Below are positions 1 to 8,031 of a stretch of 64,000 bases of DNA, in pieces. A model generated the notes under the pieces. It had not been told where the DNA came from and made no database searches. It saw only the letters and a list, made by a program, of their open reading frames with translations. The stretch's first letter is position 1. Each line of letters starts with the position of its first letter. Source of the DNA: Pandoraea apista (GTDB lineage Bacteria; Pseudomonadota; Gammaproteobacteria; Burkholderiales; Burkholderiaceae). A program made the position numbers and the translations under genes. The stretch covers positions 3,534,001-3,598,000 of the forward strand of contig NZ_CP013481.2 of the NCBI RefSeq assembly GCF_001465595.2, given 5' to 3'.

Positions 1-57
1 GACGCCCGCATCGAAAGCTACGAACGCGACATCGTGCGGATCGCCCCGCGCGCATAA
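1..57 (+). CDS. 3' end of an unidentified gene
   Basis: An open frame enters from the left edge and ends at TAA 55-57, giving an 18-residue tail (DARIESYERDIVRIAPRA). It runs in the same direction as the aryl-acid operon and stops 29 bases before the ligase start, so it is probably an earlier gene of that operon. The tail is too short to assign a family. A ring-cleavage dioxygenase or a hydrolase would fit the pathway, but that is only inference. Confidence 0.6.
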   Translation, partial: DARIESYERDIVRIAPRA

Positions 58-86
58 CGTCGCCACAGGAACGTGCAGGAGACAAT

Positions 87-1796
87 ATGAGCGGTATCTA
101 TCACCGGATCGACGGCGTGACGTACTGTCCGCCGGACCTGGCACAGCGGTATTTCGCGTCGAACGCCTGGGTGGACAGCACCCTCGGCGACGCCCTGCGG
201 GCGACGGCTGCACGTGTGCCAGAGCGCGCAGCCTACCTCAGCGACGAGGCTACCCTGACCTTCGCCGCGCTCGACATGCGCAGCGAACGGCTGGGCGCTG
301 CGCTGATCGAGCTGGGCCTGCGTCCGGGCGACCGGGCGATCTTCCAGATGGGCACCTGCGTCGACACGGTCATCGCCTTGATGGGGGCCTATAAGGCGGG
401 TGTCGTCCCCGTATGCGCCGTACCGCAGTACCGGGAAATCGAAATCGGCCAGTTGGTTTCGCAATCCGAGGCACGCGGCTACTTCGTGCAAGCGGACTTC
501 TCTGCGTTCGATCTCGTCGGGTTTGCCCATCGGATGATGGCGCGGCACCCGTCGCTCGAGCATTTGCTGGTGGCACGCGGGGAGCAGCGCACCCACGCTG
601 ACGCGGGCTACCACGCCATCGACCGTCTGATCCACGCCATGCCGCCCGAGCGCGCCCGCGCCGTGCTGGCCGACATCCGTATCGGCAGCGAGGACGTGTT
701 GAGCTTCCAGCTCTCGGGGGGCACGACCGGCGTGCCGAAGATCATCCCGCGCTTTCATGCGGAGTACATCGGTCACTCGCTGACATGGATGCGCCACATC
801 GGCATGACCGAACACAGCCGCATGATCTGGTCGCTGCCGTTGTTGCACAACGCCGGTCAGCTCTACGTGCTCGCATCGACCGTGGCGACCGGCATGACGA
901 CCGTGTTGATGCCGCGCGTCGACATCGCCCGCATGCTTACGCTGATCGAAACACACCGTGTCACGCATGGCCTGTCGATCGGGCCTGTCGCGCCGCAGAT
1001 GATCGCGTACAAGGATGTTGGCAAACACGACCTGTCCTCCCTGCAACTCTTTGGCACGATGAGCCGTGCCGACTCGCTGGAAGCCCACCTCGGCGTGCCG
1101 TGCTTCAACCTCTATGGCACGACCGAAGGGCTGCTCATGGGCGCTGGCGCTCACCTGCCTGCGGCGTTGCGCCATCACACGCAAGGCCTGTCGGGGTGCG
1201 ATGACGACGACATTCGCGTGCTGTTTCCGGGCACGGACACACCCGCTGGCGAAGGCGCCGCCGGAGAGCTGTGCTTCCGTGGACCGTCGAGCCTGCGCGG
1301 CTATTACAAGGCCCCCGAAGCAACGGCCCAGACCCTGACGCCGGACGGCTTCGTGCGCACCGGTGACATGGTGACGGAGAAGGTCATCGACGGGATTCGC
1401 TGCTTCGCCTTCGAGGGGCGTTTGCGCGACAACATCAATCGCGGCGGCGAGAAGATCGGATGCGAAGAAGTCGAAGCGTTCGTCAGCCATCACCCCGCGG
1501 TAGCCGACGCCAAGCTGGTCGCCATGCCCGACCCGGTCTACGGCGAACGCGGTTGCGTCTACCTGATCCTGCGCCCCGGGCATGCTGCCCCTTCCGTCAC
1601 CGAACTCGCCGAGTTTCTCGTCGGCCACGGTCTGGCGAAGTTCAAATGCCCGGAGCGTATCGAGACAGTCGACGAATTCCCGGTGACGCGCGTTGGCAAG
1701 GTCGACAAGGCCGCATTGCGAGCCGCCATCGCCGGACGTCTTGCGGCAGAAAGCGCGCCTACCGGCACAGTCCGGCCTGCAAAGGAGAACGCATGA
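87..1796 (+). CDS. Aryl-acid AMP/CoA ligase (EntE/DhbE/SdgA-like)
   Basis: A 569-residue adenylate-forming enzyme expected to activate an aromatic carboxylic acid to the aryl-AMP and then usually the CoA thioester. The P-loop SGGTTGVPK lies at about residues 210-218 inside the FQLSGGTTGVPK block typical of EntE and DhbE. An Asn (about 255, in PLLHNAG) sits where aryl-acid-activating enzymes replace the Asp of amino-acid adenylation domains. FNLYGTTEG and RTGDMV are the A5 and A7 motifs, and the C-terminal GKVDKAALR supplies the catalytic Lys. Length matches the family. A purine-rich site (caggagac) precedes the ATG. The stop overlaps the thioesterase start by ATGA, indicating translational coupling. 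Salicylate or 2,3-dihydroxybenzoate is the most likely substrate, because the neighbours include an aryl-CoA hydroxylase and thioesterase and no siderophore genes. The exact substrate is inferred. Confidence 0.85.
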   Translation: MSGIYHRIDGVTYCPPDLAQRYFASNAWVDSTLGDALRATAARVPERAAYLSDEATLTFAALDMRSERLGAALIELGLRPGDRAIFQMGTCVDTVIALMGAYKAGVVPVCAVPQYREIEIGQLVSQSEARGYFVQADFSAFDLVGFAHRMMARHPSLEHLLVARGEQRTHADAGYHAIDRLIHAMPPERARAVLADIRIGSEDVLSFQLSGGTTGVPKIIPRFHAEYIGHSLTWMRHIGMTEHSRMIWSLPLLHNAGQLYVLASTVATGMTTVLMPRVDIARMLTLIETHRVTHGLSIGPVAPQMIAYKDVGKHDLSSLQLFGTMSRADSLEAHLGVPCFNLYGTTEGLLMGAGAHLPAALRHHTQGLSGCDDDDIRVLFPGTDTPAGEGAAGELCFRGPSSLRGYYKAPEATAQTLTPDGFVRTGDMVTEKVIDGIRCFAFEGRLRDNINRGGEKIGCEEVEAFVSHHPAVADAKLVAMPDPVYGERGCVYLILRPGHAAPSVTELAEFLVGHGLAKFKCPERIETVDEFPVTRVGKVDKAALRAAIAGRLAAESAPTGTVRPAKENA

Positions 1797-2281
1797 TAAG
1801 CACCGAATATGTGGTGAGCGAGCGGCCTTTCGTGGTGCGCCGTCAGGTGAGATGGGGCGAATGCGACCCGGCCGGCGTCGTCTACACGGCGACCTTCTCC
1901 GACTACGTCATCTCCATTGCGGAGTTGTTCTACGGCTCGCTCTTCGGGGGCACGCCGCAGGCGGTGAAGAACCGGCACGGATTCGGCACGCCCACCCGTG
2001 CGCTGGCATTCGACTTCCGCCGCTCGCTCTGGCCGGACGATGCCTTCGACGTCACCGTGGAAGTCGCCGAGATCCGCACCAGAACCTTCGCTCTCGCAAT
2101 GACGGCGCGCAAAGCCGACAACGATGTCGCCTTCATTGCACGACTCACTCCGATCTGCATCCAGCGCGGCACGCGCGAGTCGATCGACATGCCGCCGGTG
2201 CTTCGCGCAGCGCTCGAACAATACCGGGAGCGTTGCGAACACGCCGTAGCCCCCTCACTCGCCGGAGACATCACGTTATGA
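1793..2281 (+). CDS. Hotdog acyl-CoA thioesterase (4-hydroxybenzoyl-CoA type)
   Basis: A 162-residue single hotdog-fold protein. The N-terminal RRQVRWGECDPAGVVYTATF matches the 4-hydroxybenzoyl-CoA thioesterase signature, in which the Asp of the D-P-A-G-V-V-Y block is catalytic. It should release free acid from an aromatic CoA ester. It overlaps the upstream ligase (1793-1796) and the downstream isomerase (2278-2281) by ATGA, so the three proteins are probably made in fixed proportion. In a salicylyl-CoA route it would hydrolyse gentisyl-CoA after ring hydroxylation. Family assignment is firm; the physiological ester is inferred from the operon. Confidence 0.82.
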   Translation: MISTEYVVSERPFVVRRQVRWGECDPAGVVYTATFSDYVISIAELFYGSLFGGTPQAVKNRHGFGTPTRALAFDFRRSLWPDDAFDVTVEVAEIRTRTFALAMTARKADNDVAFIARLTPICIQRGTRESIDMPPVLRAALEQYRERCEHAVAPSLAGDITL

Positions 2282-3057
2282 CCCCCACTTCATTTCGCAT
2301 CGGGCAGATCGTGCCCAGCTCCAACACCACGATGGAGACGGAGATTCCTGCCATGTTGCGCTCGCGCGAGCAGATCCTGCCCGAGCGCTTTACGTTTCAT
2401 TCGAGCCGCATGCGTATGCATCGTGTGGTGAAGGAAGAACTGGAAGCGATGAACGCCGAAGGACTTCGCTGTGCCGCCGAACTCGCCGATGCGCGCGTGG
2501 ATGTCATGAGTACCGCCTGCCTCGTGGCCATCATGGCGATGGGGCCGGGCTACCACCGTCAGGTCGAGGAAGACCTGCGCCGTGTCGCGCGCGAGAATCA
2601 TTGCGAAGCCGCCATCATGACGTCGGCCGGCGCACTCGTAGCGGGACTGAAGACGCTGGGCGCACGCAAGATCGCGCTGATGGCCCCTTACATGAAGCCG
2701 CTGACGCAAGCCGTGGTCGAGTACATCGAGCACGAAGGCATCGAAGTGCTCGACGCCCTGTCGTTCGAAATTCCCGACAACCTTGAGGTTGGCCGCCGCG
2801 ATCCCATGCAGTTGCTTGACGACGTCAAGCGCCTCAACACGGCGAATGCCGACGTCGTAGTGCTGTCTGCCTGCGTGCAAATGCCATCGCTGCCCGCAAT
2901 CCAGACCGCACAGGACCGGCTCGGCCTGCCCGTAACGTCGACCGCCGTGAGCACCGTGCGCCAGATGCTCGACCACCTCGGCCTGGCGCCGGTCGCGCCC
3001 GGAGCAGGCGCCCTGCTGTCGGTGCCGGGTGCGCAGCCGCTGACTCGCATTGCCTGA
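2278..3057 (+). CDS. Maleate cis-trans isomerase (Asp/Glu racemase superfamily)
   Basis: A 259-residue protein of the Asp/Glu racemase fold. The two catalytic cysteines sit at residues 81 (STACLVAIM) and 199 (LSACVQMPS), nearly the same spacing as the Cys82/Cys200 pair of Pseudomonas NicE. The N-terminal IGQIVPSSNTTMETEIP and MRMHRV blocks are also typical of maleate isomerases, which convert maleate to fumarate without cofactor. It starts inside the thioesterase stop (ATGA). Its presence implies that the pathway makes free maleate, as in nicotinate degradation or hydrolytic maleylpyruvate cleavage. Arylmalonate decarboxylase is a related alternative, but the two-Cys pattern favours the isomerase. 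Confidence 0.85.
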   Translation: MTPTSFRIGQIVPSSNTTMETEIPAMLRSREQILPERFTFHSSRMRMHRVVKEELEAMNAEGLRCAAELADARVDVMSTACLVAIMAMGPGYHRQVEEDLRRVARENHCEAAIMTSAGALVAGLKTLGARKIALMAPYMKPLTQAVVEYIEHEGIEVLDALSFEIPDNLEVGRRDPMQLLDDVKRLNTANADVVVLSACVQMPSLPAIQTAQDRLGLPVTSTAVSTVRQMLDHLGLAPVAPGAGALLSVPGAQPLTRIA

Positions 3058-3099
3058 GGTTATCGCCATCATCGCCAGCCCAAAATCAAGGAGCCCATC

Positions 3100-4248
3100 A
3101 TGAGAATCGCCGTCATCGGTGGCGGGCCTGCCGGCCTGTACTTTTCGCTGTTGACGAAACAGCGTCATCCGCAAGACGAAATCGTCGTCCATGAGCGCAA
3201 CGCTGCCAATGCCACTTATGGCTGGGGCGTTGTCTTCTCCGACATTGCGCTCGCCTTCCTGAAGGACGCGGACGAGGCGTTCTTCCGCAAATTCACAGCG
3301 CACCATACCCGCTGCGACTACATGGAGATCGTGCATCAAGGCGTGCCCGTCCGACTGAGCAACAATCATTTCTCGCGCACGTCCCGGATCGACATGTTGC
3401 GTGTGTTGCAGCAGGCGTGCGCCGACGCCGGTGTCGACGTTCGTTATCAGAGCCACGTCACCGATCCCGCTCAATTGCCGGACGCCGACGTGATCGTTGC
3501 CGCGGACGGCGTAAATAGCGAAGTCCGCACGCACATGGCCGATCATTTCATGCCGAGCTTCGATGAGCGGCGGAACAAATTCGCGTGGTATGGCACGTCG
3601 CAACGCTTTCACCCGGTGTCGTTGATCTTCCGCCAGACACCGCACGGCGTGTTCATGGCGCACGCGTACCAATACAGCCCAGATCGCTCAACGTTCCTCG
3701 TGGAAGTCGATCCAGAGACGTGGCAGCGCTGCGGCCTCGGTACCGCCACCGAGGAGCAGAGCCGCGCGTTTTGCGAACAGATTTTCGCAGACGACCTGCA
3801 AGGCCATTCGCTGCTGACCAACCGGTCGAACTGGTTTCAGGCGCGGGTGGTGAGCAATGCGCGCTGGTCGCACGGCAACGTGGTGTTGCTTGGCGACGCC
3901 CTGCGCAGTGTGCACTTCTCGCTCGGCTCGGGCACACGCATGGCCATGCAGGACGCCATCGCCCTGTTCGAAGCGCTGTCGGCTCACCGGCACGACATCC
4001 CCACCGCGTTCGCATCGTTCGAGCAGCGCCGCCGAAGTGCATCGGATCGCTTCCAGGACGCCGCGAGACGCAGCCTCGACTGGTACGAGTCTGTCGACCA
4101 GCGCATGCATCTTGATCCCGTGAGCTTCGCGTACGACTACATGCTGCGCACGGGACGCGTCAGTCACGAAGACCTTCGTGAGCGAGATCCGGCGTTCATC
4201 GCGCAAGTCGAGGCCAATGCCGCCTCAGTGCGCGAGCATGCCGCGTAG
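3100..4248 (+). CDS. FAD-dependent aryl-CoA monooxygenase (salicylyl-CoA 5-hydroxylase-like)
   Basis: A 382-residue class A flavoprotein hydroxylase. The dinucleotide-binding motif VIGGGPAGLYF lies at residues 5-15, followed by YGWGVVFSD, which is characteristic of salicylyl-CoA 5-hydroxylase and the N-terminal half of anthraniloyl-CoA monooxygenase. The second FAD motif is LLGDALRSVHFSLGSGT. It lacks the C-terminal old-yellow-enzyme half of the anthraniloyl-CoA fusion, so simple 5-hydroxylation of an aryl-CoA is expected. A ribosome site (aaggag) precedes the ATG. With the ligase and thioesterase it would turn salicylate into gentisate via CoA esters; 2-aminobenzoyl-CoA is a plausible alternative substrate. 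Confidence 0.82.
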   Translation: MRIAVIGGGPAGLYFSLLTKQRHPQDEIVVHERNAANATYGWGVVFSDIALAFLKDADEAFFRKFTAHHTRCDYMEIVHQGVPVRLSNNHFSRTSRIDMLRVLQQACADAGVDVRYQSHVTDPAQLPDADVIVAADGVNSEVRTHMADHFMPSFDERRNKFAWYGTSQRFHPVSLIFRQTPHGVFMAHAYQYSPDRSTFLVEVDPETWQRCGLGTATEEQSRAFCEQIFADDLQGHSLLTNRSNWFQARVVSNARWSHGNVVLLGDALRSVHFSLGSGTRMAMQDAIALFEALSAHRHDIPTAFASFEQRRRSASDRFQDAARRSLDWYESVDQRMHLDPVSFAYDYMLRTGRVSHEDLRERDPAFIAQVEANAASVREHAA

Positions 4249-4321
4249 CCGTCGGCATCATCCGGATCTTCCACATAAAAGGGCGACATCGCATCGCCAC
4301 ATCGGGACAGGAGACACTTTC

Positions 4322-5701
4322 ATGGACAAGCACGACACCCGGCACACGTCAGTCGACGTGCGGGACTTCATCAACGCGACCCCGGTGTCGCGCTTCCAGA
4401 TCATGATCAGCGCCATGTGCTTCCTGATCGTGGCGCTGGATGGGTTCGACATCGCGATCATCGGCTTCATCGCCCCGCACATCCGCGCCGAGTGGCAGTT
4501 GTCGATGGTCTCGCTCGGCCCCTTGTTCAGTGCCGGATTGCTCGGGCTGATGGTGGGCGCGTTCTGTAGCGGGCCGATGGCGGACCGTATCGGTCGACGC
4601 CGTGTCCTGATGCTGTCCGTCGCATGGTTCGGTGCGGCAAGCGTCGGTGCAGCGTTCGCACCGAACGTCGGATGGCTGATCGCCCTTCGCTTTCTGACGG
4701 GACTCGGCTTGGGCGGCGCCATGCCCAACGCGATCACGCTGACCTCGGAGTTCAGCCCCGAGCGGCGCCGGGGCACGTTGCTCACGCTGATGTTCTGCGG
4801 CTTCTCGCTCGGCTCGGCGCTGGGCGGCGTGGTGACGGCCTACCTCGTGGCGGGTATCGGTTGGCGCGGCTTGCTCGCTGTTGGCGGACTGCTGCCGCTG
4901 GCGCTCGTGCCGGTACTCTGGTTCACCTTGCCGGAGTCGGTCCGGTTTCTGGCGATCCGAGGTGGTACGCAAACGCAAATCGCAGCGATTCTGGCGCGCG
5001 TCGCGCCGGGACGTGTCGTCGCGGGTCAGCAATACACCGCCGCCGACGATCGCCTGCCATCCTCGCCCGTCGTGCAACTGTTTCATCGCGACTACCGGCG
5101 CGGCACGCTGCTGCTATGGCTCGCGTTCTTCATGAGCCTGCTGTTGCTGTACCTGCTCATCAACTGGCTGCCGATTCTGGCCGAGCGCAGCGGCCTGACG
5201 CTCAAGCAGGCATCGATGTTCGCGGGATTGTTGCAAGGCGGCGGCGTGCTGGGTGCGATTGTGCTGGGCGTGCTGATCGACCGGTTCCACCCGTACAAAG
5301 TGGTTGCGGCAGCCTATGTACTGGGCGCACTCGCGCTGGCGTCGCTGGCGATCGCCAATGGCGCGGTGTGGCTGGCGTTGGGTATCTTCGTGACAGGATT
5401 CTGCGTGAGCGGGTCGCAAGTCTGCGCGAACGTGATCGCTTCCGCGTATTACCCGACATCCAATCGCGCGACCGGTGTGGCATGGGCGCTAGGCATCGGT
5501 CGCATCGGGGCAGTGGCGGGTTCGTTCGGCGGCGCCATGCTGCTTGCAGCGGGTTGGAGCAACGCCGGATTGTTCACAATTCTCGCGATACCGGCATTGC
5601 TGGCCGCATTGGGAATTCTGCTCGCAGGGGCAAGGCAGGGACGGACAGCGCGCAATGAGGTCGTCGCAGCGCAATCGCCCGCCTCGCTTTCTAAGATCTG
5701 A
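4322..5701 (+). CDS. MFS aromatic acid:H+ symporter (AAHS family, PcaK/BenK-like)
   Basis: A 459-residue inner-membrane transporter of the major facilitator superfamily with about twelve hydrophobic segments. VALDGFDIAIIGF in the first membrane segment carries the DGxD-type motif of the aromatic acid/H+ symporters, and GPMADRIGRRRVL is the loop 2-3 motif. The ATG at 4322 follows a good site (gacaggagac). It is the last gene of the aromatic-acid operon and probably brings in the substrate of the ligase. The substrate is not readable from sequence. Confidence 0.83.
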   Translation: MDKHDTRHTSVDVRDFINATPVSRFQIMISAMCFLIVALDGFDIAIIGFIAPHIRAEWQLSMVSLGPLFSAGLLGLMVGAFCSGPMADRIGRRRVLMLSVAWFGAASVGAAFAPNVGWLIALRFLTGLGLGGAMPNAITLTSEFSPERRRGTLLTLMFCGFSLGSALGGVVTAYLVAGIGWRGLLAVGGLLPLALVPVLWFTLPESVRFLAIRGGTQTQIAAILARVAPGRVVAGQQYTAADDRLPSSPVVQLFHRDYRRGTLLLWLAFFMSLLLLYLLINWLPILAERSGLTLKQASMFAGLLQGGGVLGAIVLGVLIDRFHPYKVVAAAYVLGALALASLAIANGAVWLALGIFVTGFCVSGSQVCANVIASAYYPTSNRATGVAWALGIGRIGAVAGSFGGAMLLAAGWSNAGLFTILAIPALLAALGILLAGARQGRTARNEVVAAQSPASLSKI

Positions 5702-5717
5702 CTAAGATCCGACGGTG

Positions 5718-5773
5718 GCGAACTGGCCTGACGGTCGCGACGAATTCCCGTGGCGACTGTCAGGCCAGTTTGC
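5718..5773. repeat. Long extragenic inverted repeat between convergent genes
   Basis: AACTGGCCTGAC (5721-5732) pairs perfectly with GTCAGGCCAGTT (5759-5770). A further GTCGC/GCGAC pair inside and GCG/TGC outside extend the stem to about 21 base pairs with two G-U wobbles, closing on a 14-base loop. It lies 16 bases after the transporter stop and about 50 bases before the end of the convergent ligase gene. Neither side has a T-run, so it is not a standard intrinsic terminator; an mRNA 3'-end stabiliser or a two-way terminator are options. Confidence 0.75.
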
Positions 5774-5825
5774 GGATGCGGGCTCCTTGACCGATTCGAG
5801 GCGCTTGCGCACGCCGGGCGGCGAC

Positions 5826-7064
5826 TCAATCGTAGGCCCGCGCGTCCTCGACCAGTTTCCCATCGGCCGGCAGTGTCCCTGCGGCGACAAAATCGACCTC
5901 GCCGCGCAACCGGGTCACATCCCTGAATGTCTCCTGCACACGGGCCGCCAATCCTTCCGGCGGGGCCGCATTCGTTTCGCAAATCAGCCGCATCCGATCG
6001 TCACCGACCCGTCCCTCCACACGCAGGCGCAGCCGCACCAACTCGGGATATCGCTTTCCAATCTCGCCAATCTGCCCCGGATGCACGAACATTCCGCGTA
6101 CCTTGACGGTCTGATCGGCGCGTCCTAGCCAGCCTTTGAGCCGCATGTTGGTGCGCCCGCACGGGCTGATTCCCGCTTCTACCGCCGATAGATCCCCCGT
6201 TGCGAAGCGAATCAGCGGATAGTCCGGATTGAAGTTCGTTACCACGACTTCGCCGATCTCGCCGTCCGGCACCGGCTTCGTGCCGCCGGGCTCTACCAGT
6301 TCCACCAGCACGTTCTCGTCGACGATCAGACCCGCCTGTGCGTCGCTCTCGAACGCGATCAACCCGAGATCGGCCGTACCGTATAACTGCCGCGCCGTAA
6401 TGCCGCGCGTCTTGAACCAATCGCGTAACGACGGCGGCAGCGCCTCACCGGAGAGGGTCGCCCGCCGGATGCAGCCGATATCCGCGCCGGCCGCCTCGCT
6501 CTTCTCGATCAGAATCTTCAGAAACGAAGGCGTGCCGGCGTACGCGACGGGTTGCAAGTGACGAATCGCGTCGAGTTGCATCTCGGTCTGCCCAACCCCG
6601 GCCGGGAACACGCAACATCCCAGTCGCGCGGCGCCCGTCTCAATCATCATCCCCGCGGGCGTGAAGTGATACGAATAGGTGTTGTAGACCAGATCGCCCG
6701 CGCGCAGGCCCGCCGCAAACATGGCCCGTGCAAAGCGCCACCAGTCGCTGCCGCGTCCATCCGGCTCGTAGATCGGACCGGGTGACTGGTACACATGCGC
6801 CAGACCGCCCAGGGGCGTCGCGTTCATCCCGCCCAGTGGCGGATGGCGCACCTGATACGCCGTCAGATCCGACTTGCGCGTCACGGGCAGACCGGCCAAC
6901 GCGTCGCGCGAGCCGATGGCCTGCGCGTCGACCTCCCCCAGTGCCTGCGCGAAATACGGCGCGCGTGTCTGTGCATGCGACACGTGCGACGGCAACGCAG
7001 CCAGCAGGGCCTTCTCGCGAACCTCCGGCGCACGAGTTTCCAGCGTGTCGAAGTAATCGTTCAT
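5826..7064 (-). CDS. PaaK-like acyl-activating enzyme with degenerate P-loop
   Basis: A 412-residue member of the phenylacetate-CoA ligase branch of the adenylate-forming superfamily. YGTADLG (A5) and RFATGDLSAV (A7) are present and the C-terminus keeps a GK motif. The usual SSGTTGxPT phosphate-binding loop is replaced by YQSPGPIYEP. This altered form occurs in homologues that sit beside Liv-type transporters, so it may be a subfamily trait, but ATP binding must differ. The start is placed at ATG 7064 rather than an upstream GTG at 7109, because the extra 15 residues lack family character; the ribosome site is weak either way. It ends the transporter gene run and lies 57 bases after the ATPase stop. 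Confidence 0.72.
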   Translation of the reverse strand: MNDYFDTLETRAPEVREKALLAALPSHVSHAQTRAPYFAQALGEVDAQAIGSRDALAGLPVTRKSDLTAYQVRHPPLGGMNATPLGGLAHVYQSPGPIYEPDGRGSDWWRFARAMFAAGLRAGDLVYNTYSYHFTPAGMMIETGAARLGCCVFPAGVGQTEMQLDAIRHLQPVAYAGTPSFLKILIEKSEAAGADIGCIRRATLSGEALPPSLRDWFKTRGITARQLYGTADLGLIAFESDAQAGLIVDENVLVELVEPGGTKPVPDGEIGEVVVTNFNPDYPLIRFATGDLSAVEAGISPCGRTNMRLKGWLGRADQTVKVRGMFVHPGQIGEIGKRYPELVRLRLRVEGRVGDDRMRLICETNAAPPEGLAARVQETFRDVTRLRGEVDFVAAGTLPADGKLVEDARAYD

Positions 7065-7121
7065 ATAGACGGAAATACATTGAGAATTAACGGTCAGCCA
7101 CGCCTCCACGCGCGCGAATGC

Positions 7122-7934
7122 TCATGCGATCCATCGCTTGCGGCGTCGATAGCTCTTCACGTTTCGGAAGCTCCCCGCACTGCTGGCGCCGTCCTTGGCG
7201 ATCCCCAGGTAAAACTCCTTGACGTCTTCGTTATCACGAAGCGACGCCGCGTCGCCATCCATCACGACCCGGCCGTTCTCGAGAATGTAGCCATAGTCCG
7301 CGTAACGCAGCGCCGCCATCGTGTTCTGTTCGGCCAGCAGAAAGCTGACCTTCTCGCGCTGGTTCAGATCGCGCACAATGGCGAAGATCTCTTCCACGAT
7401 CTGTGGCGCGAGCCCCATCGACGGCTCGTCGAGCAAGATCATCGACGGCTGCGCCATCATGGCGCGGCCGATCGCGCACATTTGCTGCTCGCCACCGGAC
7501 GTATAACCCGCTTGCGATTTTCGACGCGTCTTCAGACGCGGGAAGTACGCGTAGATTCGTTCGAGCGCATGCTGCTGTGCACTGCGCGATGCATGCCGCA
7601 CATAGCCGCCCGTCAGCAGATTCTCTTCGATGGTCAGGTGCCCGAAGCAGTGACGCCCCTCCATCACCTGAATCACCCCACGCTTGACCAGTCCGTTCGG
7701 CGTGAGCTTCTCCACCCGTTCGCCGCGATAGTCGATCGTGCCCTTCGTCACCTCGCCTCGCTCGGCGTGAAGCAGATTCGAAATCGCCTTGAGGGTCGTA
7801 CTCTTGCCCGCGCCGTTGGCCCCGAGCAATGCCACGATCTTGCCTTCCGGCACGATCAGCGACACGCCCTTGAGCACGAGAATGACGTGGTCGTATATGA
7901 CTTCGATATTGTTGACGCGCAAACTCGCTTCCAT
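7122..7934 (-). CDS. ABC importer ATPase, LivF type
   Basis: A 270-residue nucleotide-binding protein of the branched-chain amino acid (HAAT) transporter family. Walker A is GANGAGKST, the signature is SGGEQQ and Walker B is MILLDEPSMGLAP. The tail ending in YRRRKRWIA is longer than in canonical LivF and recurs in versions encoded next to acyl-CoA ligases. ATG 7934 is chosen because upstream in-frame sequence is arginine-rich and unlike the family. It should energise import by the neighbouring permeases at the inner face of the membrane. With the second ATPase at 11578-12384 it probably forms a heterodimer. Confidence 0.85.
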   Translation of the reverse strand: MEASLRVNNIEVIYDHVILVLKGVSLIVPEGKIVALLGANGAGKSTTLKAISNLLHAERGEVTKGTIDYRGERVEKLTPNGLVKRGVIQVMEGRHCFGHLTIEENLLTGGYVRHASRSAQQHALERIYAYFPRLKTRRKSQAGYTSGGEQQMCAIGRAMMAQPSMILLDEPSMGLAPQIVEEIFAIVRDLNQREKVSFLLAEQNTMAALRYADYGYILENGRVVMDGDAASLRDNEDVKEFYLGIAKDGASSAGSFRNVKSYRRRKRWIA

Positions 7935-7990
7935 GCATGACTCCGGAATCGATGCTGCCGGGTTCACCCACCGGCCGTAGTTCGTCTGCC

Positions 7991-8023
7991 GTCGCCCGCG
8001 TCGCGCCTTGCCACGCGGGCGAC
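7991..8023 (-). repeat. Ten-base-pair hairpin just after the binding-protein gene
   Basis: GTCGCCCGCG (7991-8000) and CGCGGGCGAC (8014-8023) are perfect inverted repeats with a 13-base loop, starting eight bases after the binding-protein stop at 8032. No T-run follows on the minus strand. Such hairpins after binding-protein genes commonly protect the upstream mRNA and give excess binding protein over membrane subunits. Confidence 0.6.
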
Positions 8024-8031
8024 GACGTCGA

